Under the pieces are notes generated by a model that made no database searches, had not been told where the DNA came from, and worked only from the letters and a program-made list of their open reading frames with translations. Below, in pieces: positions 1-12,720 of a stretch of DNA of 64,000 nt. Origin of the DNA: Atrichornis clamosus (taxonomy: Eukaryota > Chordata > Aves > Passeriformes > Menuridae); the NCBI GenBank assembly GCA_013400975.1, contig WBMZ01011885.1, positions 113,427 to 177,426 on the forward strand, given 5' to 3'. Every line of letters begins with the position of its first letter. The stretch's first letter is position 1. A program made the position numbers and the translations under genes.

Positions 1-3000
1 TTCTCATGATATGTGTTTCAGAAGAATTGGGATAAGTAAAATTGTTTATGATTAATATATTAATCTCAGGACAGTAGTATGCTATCAGCTATTTTATCTC
101 CTGTCTAAAATTAAATATAAATATTAAGTACTCTTAAATGGTCAGAAAATTAACAGTCATTGAGAGCAAACAGCATGTAAGAAAAATGTTGTAGAGAGTT
201 TCAAACACTTTACCTACTTATGGTATTACTTGGCTCCAGCTGTAAGATAGGGATTTCACTGTGCTGGGCACCCAACATGCTTCTGAGGACATGACTGTGT
301 GCACGTCTTCATTCAGTATGTAAAATCTTTCCTAAACCTGGCCCCAAATTTATGATTTCTCTCTGAGTAAGAGAAGTTCAATTCCCGTTAAATTGCAATA
401 TGATCTAAGAGACAAATTCTTTCATTTCTTTTCCTTGGTTCCACAGCTTTAAAGTATGACCATTTTTAGAACTTGCACTTTCCTTTCATTTGTTTCTGGT
501 CTGGTATAAAGGAGTGGCTTTTTTCAGGCTCATAAGTACAGGCAATGCCTTGTGAGATTTGCCAGGCTTTGTTTATGGGTATTCTACCACCACATAGAAC
601 ATGCAGAACTTTAACACTTGCAGTGTTACAACTTGAACACTAGAAGTTCATAGGTGAAAAATACCCTTGCAGATGGATTAACTGGGGGCAACTTGGATCA
701 ACGATATCTTTACACAGCATAAAACACCAGCTGGATATTACTGCTCATTCCATAGTGCTGTGAAATCAACTTCAGGAGAAACAGATTACCATCAGGCTCA
801 CTTAAGCTACAATACATGCATTTCCACGTACTTGAAATCATGCAGCAATTTCTCTGTGCTCTGGAGCACCAATAATCCAATGTCCATTTATTATGTTCTA
901 CAAGTAAAACTGAGAAATATACTCAAGCCTCCCTCAAAAAGTCATCCGAGGGACAGACTAAAGCATTTTTACTGATACTCCTAGCAAAAACTACAGTCCC
1001 TCAATGCTTCACAATGTCATTAAAAAGAAGAGTTTAATATGCAATATCCACTCACAAACTTCTTCAAAATAAGGATTGGGAACACCTTTAGCTGACTTCC
1101 CATTGTTTAGACTCTTATGAATAAGAAAAAAAGGACTTGCTTCACACTGAATTTCTTCAGAACTGTTGTATTGGTATGTTCATTAACATCAAAAACTTTG
1201 AAGAATGTTTATCTAAAGCTATTTCATCTTTGCGTCTCTGTTCATTTTGAAATTACATAAAAATGATCCAAGTGTAAAGAAATGCATTACCAGAGTAATA
1301 TAAGCAATGCAATATAAACAACCATTTAAGCTATTTTTAGATAATACATTTTCCCTTTCGTTTTCAGACACAAAAATTTCTGCATAAAACATTGGGCACT
1401 TTTAAATTATTACTGTTCTCGTCTGCATAGTTCTAAACCTGAAGAAGAACAGGCTTTCAAGACTAACTGAAATACCTCCGTTTAATCAAAGCTCAAGAAA
1501 GCCATTTGTGTTAAGTTCCTTTTCCTATTTTTTGTTCTTCACACTCGCTCATTTCATTTTATTTCAGATTAGATTTTAATGCTTTTGGCAATACAACTTA
1601 CAAAGCCCAGGAAATGGAAAGTGCTGGAAATAAACCAGCTACAACTGTGGAATGACTTTCCTGAGAATTTAGAACATGGAAGGATGTGCTGCGAGATCCT
1701 GATTTCTGTGGAAAAAACTCACAGTTTCATTACTTTTAAAACCTTTGGTCAACTTCTCCAACTGTAATCCATCTAAAATAAACAAGCAAAATTTAATATT
1801 CTTCTGCAATACCAGTGCTCTCAATGCTGCAAAAACTATCAAAATTAAATTCTATGTGATGAAACTCCTTTGACCCAATTGATCCAACCTGAGACACACC
1901 AAGCTCCATGCACTCCTCCCTGCCAAGGACACTTCCTTCATTCATCACAGACATTTTTATGTAAAAGAATGCAAAAAAAAAAAAGAGAGAGAGATAAATC
2001 ATGAAACAACATCACTCCAGCTATTGAGGTACACAAAGGAACTCTACTCTTGCACAGTGTGCTCTGGGTGCAATTTGAGATTGCCGGAGCACTTGCCTCA
2101 AGAAGATTTGCTTGAATGAGGCACCAGTCTGGCACTGGCACTGGTCTCGGTGCATGCTTTTAGATCCAGGTTATTAATAAAATCCAAAAAGCATCCATGA
2201 ATGAGACTTTTACCCTTGAAATAAAAAGGGAATGTAGTTTACCATGTCTGGATACATACTGTAAAGGAAAGACATTAAGTAGGGATAACAGACTTGATTC
2301 TTCCTTTTTTTGGCAAAGTGAGCCTGTTGAAAATCAGCCTTGTTATGTTTTTAGAAAGAAACTCTCAGAAAGTAATATCCAAAATATTTCAGAATGAAAG
2401 TGTGCTCTCCACATCCATGGAGAATTAAAATGATAGCTATTTTCTGTTATATTTTTATTACAGACTTGGAAAATAAAGCAGTAATTAAAATGAGACAAGT
2501 ATAACAACAGGCCAGCCCTTTAAAGCAGAAGATTCCTTGAGTGTACACCACAAAACTGAAATATTATAAGCTATTTCACACTAATGCCATGAATATATAG
2601 GCAAGCACTGAAATTTTATAAACCTGTAGTACACTGCACAGTTACTTCTATCAAAGGAAAAAAGAGATAAAGTACCTGGATAGTGCATGAATACCAAAAT
2701 TTCATTAAAGTATAAAGGTATAAACTGTTTAATTATTATTTCTGACTTTTACTTGAAGGAGATATTTTATTGTATATGAATGTCAAAGTGCTTTTCGTTA
2801 TACTACTGTGTAAGGAAGGCTTTAATGCCCAGTGTAGATGGTGGAGGAATAATGTAAGCTAGGGAAAGCCCAGACAGTTTACCCAGAGTAAGAAAGGGGT
2901 TGGCTGAGGAAATCACTAGTTTGCTGATGATTTCTTCAGTAAGGTCTGGAATATTGTTCAAGTTCCTGGACTCCCCAGCACTCCTAAGACAAATGTACAC

Positions 3001-3239
3001 CAAACTATGACGGTGACACAAAGTGCTGCTGCCATCCAAAGGGGCTTGGTCTGGGGGGGGACAACTGCTGCTATGGGACTCTACTGACTAAACCCAGATC
3101 CAGCTCTTGCAGCAGCTGAAGCTGGAAGAGCCAGTATTTCTTAACTCTATTCATGCCTCAGGCAGTTGGTCTGCAGGTCTGTTGCTCCAGCCATTATACC
3201 TGTAAAAATATAAAGAATTAAGATTACCTCATAAAGAAC
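1..3239. other. Non-coding AT-rich sequence, nothing recognised
   Basis: Only short open frames (up to 78 codons) occur, on both strands, with no domain or splice context that I recognise. A purine run (aaaaaaaaaaaagagagaga) lies near 1973-1992. No transposon was recognised. Confidence 0.6.
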
Positions 3240-3900
3240 TAAAGAGAAAGTAAATAATGAATATTAGTCAGCACGGTCTTATTGAAACAAGACCGTGTCA
3301 AACAAATGTGATATCCTTGGGGGAGATTTCACTTACACCACATAAAGACGTAATAACCCAGACAAAATACTGGCAGAACCAAGACATTCTTCTAAGTGCT
3401 GCACAACAGTCTGATTAAAAAATTAGTAGACACAGCATCCATGAAGCATAAATTTAATAGATTCGAATATATACAAGCAGCTGATGACAAAATGCCATTC
3501 TCAAGGGGCAATCATCATAAAACAGATGTATTTCTAGCATTTACAGAACTGTAATAGACTGAAGGCTCTCAGTACCTCAGTGATGAGAAGCACATAAAAA
3601 CCATACAGTATTTGCAGTTGACACAGAGCTGACAAAGTGGTCAATACTGATAAGGAGAGAGTGCTTAGGCAAAATGTTTCAGTATAGCAAATGCAAAGTA
3701 ATAGCTCTATGGCAATAACAATATTCTGTGTGCTAAAAAGCAGCATACTGTTAGAATATAGCATGACTTCTGCAAAATCTGGACTTTAATAAGATGACAG
3801 TAGAGCAACACATCTACTTCTGGTCTTCATAAGTTTAGAAGTGTAGTAGAAGTGAGACAATGCTGAGGACAGCATAGAAAAATTAATGAAGGATTGGAGA
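3240..3900 (+). repeat. Possible very old CR1/L2-like LINE relic
   Basis: Several short plus-strand translations resemble LINE ORF2 blocks in the right order: HGLIETRPCQTNVIS (compare QHGFxxGRSCxTNLIS), later DTELTKWS (compare ADDTKL) and SKCKVIALW (compare GKCKVLHL). They are scattered over frames and stops. Similarity is weak and could be coincidence. A perfect 9-bp hairpin (CACGGTCTT / AAGACCGTG) lies at 3272-3297. Confidence 0.3.
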
Positions 3901-5084
3901 AAGTACTTACATGTTTAAGATATAAAAGGATGATGAAATGATCTGTTTACAAAGCATATGTTTCTTTACAGGTAGAAAATACCAGTCATCAAACAGTTCT
4001 TTAATTTTGTGAAGAAACGCATAATAAATCCAATAATTGAAAAAAACATGTTCAAACTAAAAGATTAGGCATGATTTTCTATGACAGTGATTAAAGCATA
4101 AAAGTAACTTTCCAAGGGGTATACTGCTGCTTCTGACTCTTGTTAGACAAGATTGCCTGTTCTTTACGAAAAAGAGTTCTAGCTAAATATAGTGGGATGC
4201 ACTCAGCATGAGTGTAACTGTTTGAATGAGTATAATTCAAAAAAAGCAGCAGTTAGGTTGTAACTCTGCGTTAAATTATGAGCAGCTAAAGATTTTAATT
4301 AAGGTCATTCTGCACAACATTGTTTCTTTTTGCCTGTCAGTGTGAAATTTTCTTTTTGGTAGATCTCAACTTTGCTCCTATCCAGTACACATGGCAAAGA
4401 GTGTAGCCTTCCCTTCCATAGTGCTTAATGCCTGGTCTGATGCTGAAGCCTTCATCAACTAATCCATTTAGTTTTCTACTGAAAGAAGAACTAGTCATTG
4501 AAAATATCTGCACTGAAACATTTCTCCTTTCCAGGACTCTTTTGTGACTGTGTATTAAAAGTCAGCGAGCACTTGATAAAACCTACACATCCATTTCTCC
4601 TTTTCTTATCAGTTGAATTCTTTAGCCTCACCATTATTACACTAGCAACACACGGTTACAAGAACCAGCACTAGCTGTTCATTTTAATCTGTTCTAGTGG
4701 CTTTAATAGTACCTGCTATCCTGCCACTGTCCATTCTGAATGCTGCTTGTAGGTCTAGGAGACCTCTCCCTCAAAAGTGTGCAAGCAGGTCGTAATATTG
4801 AACTGCTTCCTTCTAAAGCCAGAGAGTGGAGAAGGTACTAGAAGCCACTCACACGTTAGATTTTGCCATCACCCTACAGTGTTGATTTTTTTTCCTTAAA
4901 TAGATTTCTCGCTTTCTTGCACCTATAGGTAAGTGTAATAATTCCTTGTGGTCATCTAAAGATCTGCAATGAGCAAATAGCCTTTCAAGTCTTTCGGGTA
5001 GCAACAAAAATATGGTGTTTATTTTAATTTATCTTTCTAGATGTTCCCAGATATTTTCCATCTTAAAGCATCTTCCTCATGAGG
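3901..5084. other. Non-coding sequence, nothing recognised
   Basis: There is no open frame of note, no repeat and no RNA gene visible between the possible LINE relic and the CR1 tail. Confidence 0.6.
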
Positions 5085-5380
5085 GGTAGCGGGGGGCAGA
5101 CAAGGTTCTCTCTCTCTAGTGACCAGTGACAGCACCCAAGGGAATGCAATGAGGCTGTTTCAGGGGAGGCTTAGGCTAGTTATTAGGAAAAGGTTTTTCA
5201 TCCAGAGGGTAGCTGGTCACTGGAACGGGTAGTCACAGCACCAAAGCTGACAGAGTTCAAGGAGTGTTTGGACAATGCTCTCAGGCACATGGTGTGATTC
5301 CTGGGGCTGCCTTGTGGAGGGCCAGGAGCTGGACTACAATGATCCTTGTGAGTCTCTTCCAACGCAGGAGATTGTGATTT
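5085..5380 (+). repeat. CR1 LINE 3' tail
   Basis: About 300 bp match the 3' end of a CR1 subfamily: GTGACCAGTGACAG, then GGGGAGGCTTAGG, TTATTAGGAAAAGGTTTTTC, GGACAATGCTCTCAGGCACA and a degraded GATCCTTGTGAGTCTCTTCC end. The terminal ATTCTATGATT repeats are almost lost. It is an old, 5'-truncated copy with no coding capacity. Confidence 0.88.
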
Positions 5381-7140
5381 TGACGTGGTTATAGCAGCGG
5401 TGGAGCACTACTCCACAGTGACAGAAGTGCCGTACATGCCGCAAACACGCTGACATGAATCAACCAACCCAGAGCAATGAGGAGAGGCGACAAGGACACA
5501 CAGGTGTGAACCTAGGAAACCAGAAAGCTGATTAGGTCTCGCACCGTGCCTTGAAAACTTCCAATGCTGAAGAGGAGAAGCTCGCTCGTTTCATCTCAGT
5601 GCTATGACTGAACAACTTGGAGTTTTAGGGTTGCTAGGGTAGTGAAACTGGTGTCTGGGGTTCTCTGTGTCCCAATGTGTTGAGCAATAGACTAGTAACA
5701 CCTCCAGTAATCCTGGAAATTCACTATGCACTATTAATACTTCAGTGTGCACGTTTTGTAACACTGCATGTGTGGATTGTGTGTTTCTGCTGGAATTTTA
5801 TGAATCATATTTGATTTCACCACCTCACTGCAAAACTGCCATTAAATGGCTATAGTATAAAATATAGCAGAGAAAATCTGCTGTTGCATTGTGTGTATAT
5901 TCCAAAAGGCACAGTTTAACTTGTCAGAGATCTTTATTTACATTTATTTTTCTTGCCTATCTTGTGAACCAAGGTGAAGGGAGAAATGTGAAATAAAAAA
6001 TCTGGAAATATAGGGGGATTTTGATCATTCAGAGAACAAAAAATTAGTACCATACAAATTGGTCTTTTAAAATTTTATTAACCAGCTCAGAGAGCAATGG
6101 ATGTTTATTTAGCCCTACTTTTCATCATACAAATCCTCTTTAATTCTACTACAGTCCTATACTTGAATGCCTTTATCTCAAAACTTTTTCTCTTCCTACA
6201 TATATGAACTACTTCAAAATTGTCTGATTCTTTTTTGAAAGTATAATAGATATTATTTCAGTTTGGTTTTAATTTTTTGTTTGATATTGAAATATTTTCA
6301 TTTAATTATATTTTAAATGAGGAAAGATAGACGGATCTACTGTACTAGCTGATCCATATCAGGAAAATGACTTTACAGCTGAATTTACATATTGGTATTC
6401 TGATGTGTTGGAGATATTATGGAAACCTGGACAATGTTGGTACCCTTTTCATGAATATCCATATGAAATATAATTTTATCATTACTTTTTGAAACTAAAA
6501 ATCTTTAAAGTTGAATTGATATAAAACACAAATTAAGCATGACCATTTTTAGGTCTATAATAACTCATTAATTATTTAGCTATTCAGTAATCAGAAATGT
6601 TGTTATTCAAGAAAAAAAAATGAATTTATGAGAATAAATATACTTAGAATGTAGTGAAAGCTGATGATGTCCTCACCCATGTCTAATGGCACATGGTTTA
6701 AAATGCCATGTTTCGTCCTAGTTTTATTGGAGTAGTATTTCATGCAACCATAGCAATCTGCAAAGACTTCTTCAGATATTGACTTAGTGCAATGAAATAT
6801 GGTCTTCCATTTTCTGCCCATGGTTTAGACAGATGTGTACACATACCTGTGAAGCTCAGAGGCTTGAAAGCTAACATGGAAAACTGCTGCAAGCTGTGCC
6901 TTATTGTGCCTTTTAAAGTTCCAAAGTTCCCTCCTTGACATAAAAAATTCTGGCAGCTTGTGTTAGCCAGAATCTAAGCAGATGTTGCTTTCTGTACTAG
7001 GGCCAAGGATTATATTTTCAGTATATTCCCAGGCAGATACTCATAAGAGGCAGTTAAAAATTGTTAAGCAGAAGTGGAACTTCTTAATCAGATATTGGCC
7101 AAATAGAAAATCTGTTGGGGGTGAGATGTTGGACCATGCA

Positions 7141-7187
7141 TTTATTTGGTTTTATTTGTATTTATTTGTATTTGTATTTATTTGTAG
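7141..7187. repeat. TTTAT/TTTGT short tandem repeat
   Basis: Alternating tttattt and gtattt units over about 47 bp, directly readable. Confidence 0.8.
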
Positions 7188-10100
7188 TTCTTGCTTGAAG
7201 TAAATTGTTATATGAATGTAAAATTTGCTTAAAATCTATTTAAAATAAACTGAGCTAGCTAGCTGCAGAAAAATCCAATCAGTTTAAAACTACAGAAGTT
7301 AGCTGTTTCATTATATTGTCTGGGTGAACCTGGAAATGCTGAGCATCACTTGTAATAAAATGAAAATAAATGTGCTATCAGCAAATGTATCTGTGTTAAC
7401 TAAAGTATTAGAGAAAGATGGTATGATTCTGATGACACATGTCATTCACTCTATCTGCCTAAAATCTAGACAAGTCAATTTTGTGGAAGACAAAATAAAA
7501 ATGAAGATGATTTCTAGTGCTCATAGATTATTATACTGAGATTTTTTCAGAGATTTAAATAACAGATAAAGAAAAACAACAAAAAATTCTCTCTGATTGG
7601 AAGCACACAGACATATAGAACCATTCTGCCTTTTCATACACCCAGTAAATGGGAATTCTGGTGTAGATATCTGCTTTGGTAACACCTAAATGATCTGTGG
7701 TCTGAATACAGTATAAATATAATTGTGTGGTACCTGTTATACTGTGATTATAAATCTGCAAGTACATAGCCTAGAGCCCAAAGCATATAAATTTTCATAG
7801 TGCTGTTCCATGCTACGTGAGAAGAGAGGCAAATTTATCTCCTTAGATGATTTCTACCCAATACAAGTATATTATCACCACAATGACACAGCCATGTTCA
7901 TAATTATTATTCTCTTTTCCAGAAAGACCTCTTTGCTCTTCCAGAAACTTGAGTTGGTCTGCACAGTCCTGTGTATTACGCAACTCATTTTTTGCTCCAG
8001 CATGTGGTGTGGAACTGCTTTATGACCTGGGGGTGCACCATGTATGGGGGTACTTCTGTCCCACAAGAAAATTGTACAGGAAGTAAGAGAGAGGTAGGAG
8101 GTATACAGCCATTTAAATTGAAGTCAGTCTCAGCAGTGAACCAGGAATCAAGAGTCCTCATTCTTAGACAGACACACGGGTACAAAGAATGGAATCATAT
8201 GTATGCACAGACTGAATGGTTGGATTTCTAGTGATGTTGGACAACTGCAGCTCCCTCTAAGGTTACATTTCAAGGACAGTTTTCAAACTAACTTTTGCTA
8301 GAATTGGCATGGAAATTTAATCTTTCCTAACAATGTCTTACAAAACTTCAAGATTATCTATGCAATCTTTTTTCCTTGTATGTGTTAGGGCACTGTTTTC
8401 AATTATATCTTCTCACTTCATTTTTTTTCTTGGGATTCTTGGCTCATTCAGTAAAAGAATGGAAAAAAACTCTGGATTCCGTAAAACCTTTCTTAGTATT
8501 ATAAAATCTGGAAAGGAACTTTCAGACAGCAGAAAATATGTTGGATATGATCTTTGCCATCTACAATAGTAATTCCGAATGTTGCATTCATTCAGTCAGA
8601 ACAGGGACTTATACTATAGGCATTACTGCCATTCAGTCTTAGGAATGACAACATAGAATTTGTTTTTTTTCCAGAGGCAAGGCCAGATCAAGCAGAAATA
8701 TCTTTCTACTTTAAACTTACTATTAATGGAAGTAAATAAATCTTACTACAATTTACTTTTAATGGAAATAAAATTTCCATCTCACTTCCATTTAAAATGG
8801 AATTATCTTACATCTGTATATGTAAGGTGGATCTTAGTAAAGTTCACAGATCTGCTGTTCATTGTACTAGGACTGATTTTTCTAAAAGGCATTTCTACCT
8901 GTAAAGACATGATGAATATTTTTGCAAGTTATGGAACTAACTCAGGCATACTGAATGACCAAAAATATTTTGAAAGATCATCAGAACAGTACTACTTCCT
9001 ATCTCTAGAAAAGTGACAGGATATAGACAGATCTGCCACCATAACCAGTCATCTTTTAAAAGATATCTTCTCAGTGGATTCCATTGTGGAAGAAGATAGA
9101 CTGATAATTTAATCTGTATACTGAAAGGCAGAGAAGAGTGTTGCAGTGATGCCTCAGCTGCTTTTAAATTCTGAGGTGAGGAGTAAACAGTATGCTCCTA
9201 TGTCTGAATAACAGACAAAACATGTGCTATAAAAGGTCTCTGGAACTGAAAATGGTCACCCAGAGAAAGAACTTGGAGGGGAGATTCGGTAATGTAATGA
9301 TAAAAGACATGGGAAAAAAATAGAGGCCTTTTTTATTGTTTCATAAAATCAGAATGCCCTTCCTATCCTTCTCTCTCACTAACAGTACAAGCAAGCTTTT
9401 ACCTCTGGAAAGGTGTGCCAAGAAATCTGCCACACCCTGGCAAGTACTGGGATGTTTTGGCTTCACCCCAGGCTCATCTCTGACGGTGTTACAATGCTGC
9501 CTTTCTTTCACCCAGAAAAGTCTGTAGCAGCCACATAACTGTGCCAGTCTGAATCTGTGCACGGAGAGAAAGCCAGAGCAGAGCCTCTGCAGTCTCAGTG
9601 TTGCTCTCCCACTTGGAGATGGGTGGTGGTGCAGCCCTCCAGTGGCCGGCTAGTTGGTACATCTCTGCAAAGACCAGATCAAAATCCCATCTCTGTGCCA
9701 TTTAGAACTGAACCAAAAGGCACTTCATGTTCTCCATTGCCTGTATGTATTTCATGCCCACTACCAAAACAGATCTGTTTAAGCAGCTGACGACCTTTGG
9801 TTGATGTTACCAGTTAATAGTCATTTCACAAAAGGTTGCCATGGTTGTTTTGGTAGAGGATAAAACCTCTTGATTGTAGAGACATATTGCCACAGATGTT
9901 AAATCTCTATTTTTTGACTAAGAAATTCTGCTGAAAAATTGTGCAAGTGTAACCCAGAAGAAGAATTTCAGTCTTTACAGTTTGTTATAACAGTTGTGGG
10001 AGAATTAAAAACAAGTTTGTGGCAGCTGTCTGGCAGAAGTTCCATATGTACCAGGAAAGCCAAGAGGCTTGGAATAGTTCCACTTTTCTCCAGGAGATAT

Positions 10101-10190
10101 TTGAACAAAATGTGCTCTTTTAATCCTTTTTGCCAATCTAAGTAAGTTTACACATTAAGTAACAATGAATGTTTAAACTATTTTCAGAGT

Positions 10191-10214
10191 TGGTTTGGTT
10201 TGGTTTGGTTTTTT
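10191..10214. repeat. (GGTTT)n short tandem repeat
   Basis: About four pentanucleotide units followed by a T-run, directly readable. Confidence 0.85.
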
Positions 10215-12235
10215 GTAGAAATCAGCTAGTATTTTCTTCTTGGAGAAAAAGTGGGAGAAAGAAAACTTCTACAAATAGTACTATAATGACAGCTGCTAAT
10301 GACTGAGATCCAAGAATCAGCTGGATCTATGAGGATTCAAGATTCAACACAATGAACACATCAGAACCGTGCTTTTGGCCCAGGAGATGGAGCACTTAGT
10401 TCTCCTTAAAATAATAAGCAAGATGAATGGGCAGACCAGTGCAATAAGTCTGCATGGTCAGAGGTTAGTCATGTGGGTTTATGGATTTGCCAAGCTGCAA
10501 AAGTGGAAGGATAGATAGAGTGAACAGAGGGATGAGTGTATGAAATGGAGACAGCGAGTCTGGAACAGCAGCTGAAGGTCAGAAAAATTCTTGAGGGAAT
10601 GAGGCTGTCTAGAGCTGTCAGATCAGGGTCTCCTTCCTCAAGCGTCCTGTGTTTCATGCTGATGACCTGTCTGTAGGTCAGGATTAAAATGCCAACACTG
10701 TGCTCATGAGGAGGTAAGGGCCAAATAGTTGTTCTGTGGCAAGCTAAGCCAGAAAAAAATCTCTACTGAAGTTTGTGCCAGTCTTACGTGTAAATGTGTG
10801 AATGACTGGAGAGTCTACACTTGAGACCAAGATCAAATATGTGCTAAGTGATAAACTTGGAGCTTCCTGGGCATGTAACTGAAAAATTTGGTGGGTTTCC
10901 AACAGTTAGCTTTAATGACTGTGGACTTGTTTTAAATCTGTGGGAAACAGCAAAAACAAAATAGAACAAGTCCCAAATAGTTCTTGGAAGCAGTTATGGC
11001 AACAGTTTTTCTGGTGAATGGACTGAGTTCCATCCTAACACACTTGGAGATTTTGCCCTTCTATCCATAATGAAGGTGGACTTCTTTGGAAACTAAATAC
11101 CTCCTGGTGTTTTGTAACGTAACCTCATTGATGAACACACTGTTGTCTTCAGTGACATGTAGACTGGTGGATATGTAAATCTCACAATATCCAGTTACCG
11201 TATTTTTGGTCATATGGATTACTCTAATTTAGTGTCTTGTTTTGTAAAATAACAAGCTGCCATTGCAGTTGCATTTTATTGATCACTATCCCTTTTATAA
11301 TCCTCATGGTACAAATCTTGTAGTTACCTCTGTGCAGTTTTCTATTATTCTCATGAAGACTTGCACTTTTTCTGGTTTGTTTTCCTGCTATTTGTTACTC
11401 TTTCATGCATTTAAGTGTCTTGTATACCTGACTTTTCTCTCCTCAGGTGTCAACATAAGTTCCCAACTGTTTTCGTTAATAGAACTACCCTATAACCATG
11501 TGGTATCTAAAAATCTCTTGTTCCAGTGCTCACACAGTGTCCATCTCTCTGGAATAGTTACTACCGTGAACATATTTCAGTTATAAACACCAAAATCTCC
11601 TTCATATTCCCAGTACTTAAACCACCTGATCGTTCTTTAACGCTTTCACTGTTTGTTTAGTAATAAGAAAATATCACTGAATCTCACCTAAATCTCTGAG
11701 AATAGTCAGTCTGTATCTAATGGTAGAGACCAATATTCAAGGATATCATACAGCAAGTAGGAAATAAAAGAAAACATTTTGAAAAATGCATATAAGAGGA
11801 AGAACAGAAAGAGAAGGACTGAAGGTTAATACCAGTGTCAGAAACAGGCAGATTTATGTGAGGAACCATAGGCCTTTTACCAGAGGAAGGCCAGGAAGGA
11901 AGTATTTCTGCCAGGGCCAAGAACACCTATTTCTGAAAAGCAATGAAGAAGTCACTCTTTGTAATAAATTTCAAGACATATATTCTTCCAAGGCTCCTAT
12001 TTAATTAGATCAAGGCTGACAATTCCCAGACAGAATTCAGATAATCTTCAGTGATACTATTTGATTAACCCTTCAAGGAAGTGCTGAGAGAAGTACAAAT
12101 CAGGATTTTCATGCCTTCCTGACAATCCTAACTGGAAACCACTTGCTATTCTCAAACTACTCGGTGCAGGAGACATCTGTACCATCATTTGCTATGCAAG
12201 TGATAAGAGATTATGAGAGATTATTGCTGCCAAAA

Positions 12236-12720
12236 TGCAATAGACTTTTAATGTTCCCTTGATGTACCTTGTGTGGGATCTTTATACTTAATAATCTGAT
12301 GAAAATGAAACCAGCTTCTACTGGGTTTGAATGTGCACTGTGAAGAATGCAAGTTTATTTTCTCTCCTTTGCATCAGTCTCCTAAACATAATGTTACACC
12401 CCCCTCTGCCTCAGATAGCAGTCTCTCCAGAAGGCAAATTACATTCAATTTTTACTAATTACTTTTTAAAGTTTGGCACCCTAATAGGATCATTATGAAT
12501 GTTATTTTATTGGCTCTTAACTCTGCCAAAAGCAACAAGTATAAGTTCCTGTAAAGTGTGACATGAACTGTTAATTAGACTCAGATGTTCATCTTTAGTT
12601 TTCCATTTTGAAGCAATTAGGAACATGCTAATTGTAACACAGCAGGTAAATAATAATCTGAAGCTCTATTTCTTAGCAATTAAAAGGAAGCCAAGATAAA
12701 TGTGTGAGTTACAAATGGAT
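12236..12720. promoter_or_regulatory. Candidate conserved non-coding element
   Basis: This non-coding stretch contains several homeodomain-type sites (CTAATTAC, GTTAATTAG, GCAATTAGG, GCTAATTG) in unique-looking sequence without simple repeats. Such composition is typical of deeply conserved enhancers in gene-poor intervals. Conservation itself cannot be seen in a single sequence, so this is inference only. Confidence 0.25.

Larger units (their letters stand above)
5381..12235. other. Non-coding interval with short simple repeats
   Basis: No gene is supported. Simple repeats include a TTTAT/TTTGT-type run at 7141-7187 and (GGTTT)n at 10191-10214. The stretch at 5390-5680 is richer in CpG than its surroundings, without an identifiable element. 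The longest open frames (118 codons at 8660, 107 at 11263) have no family resemblance. Confidence 0.55.
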
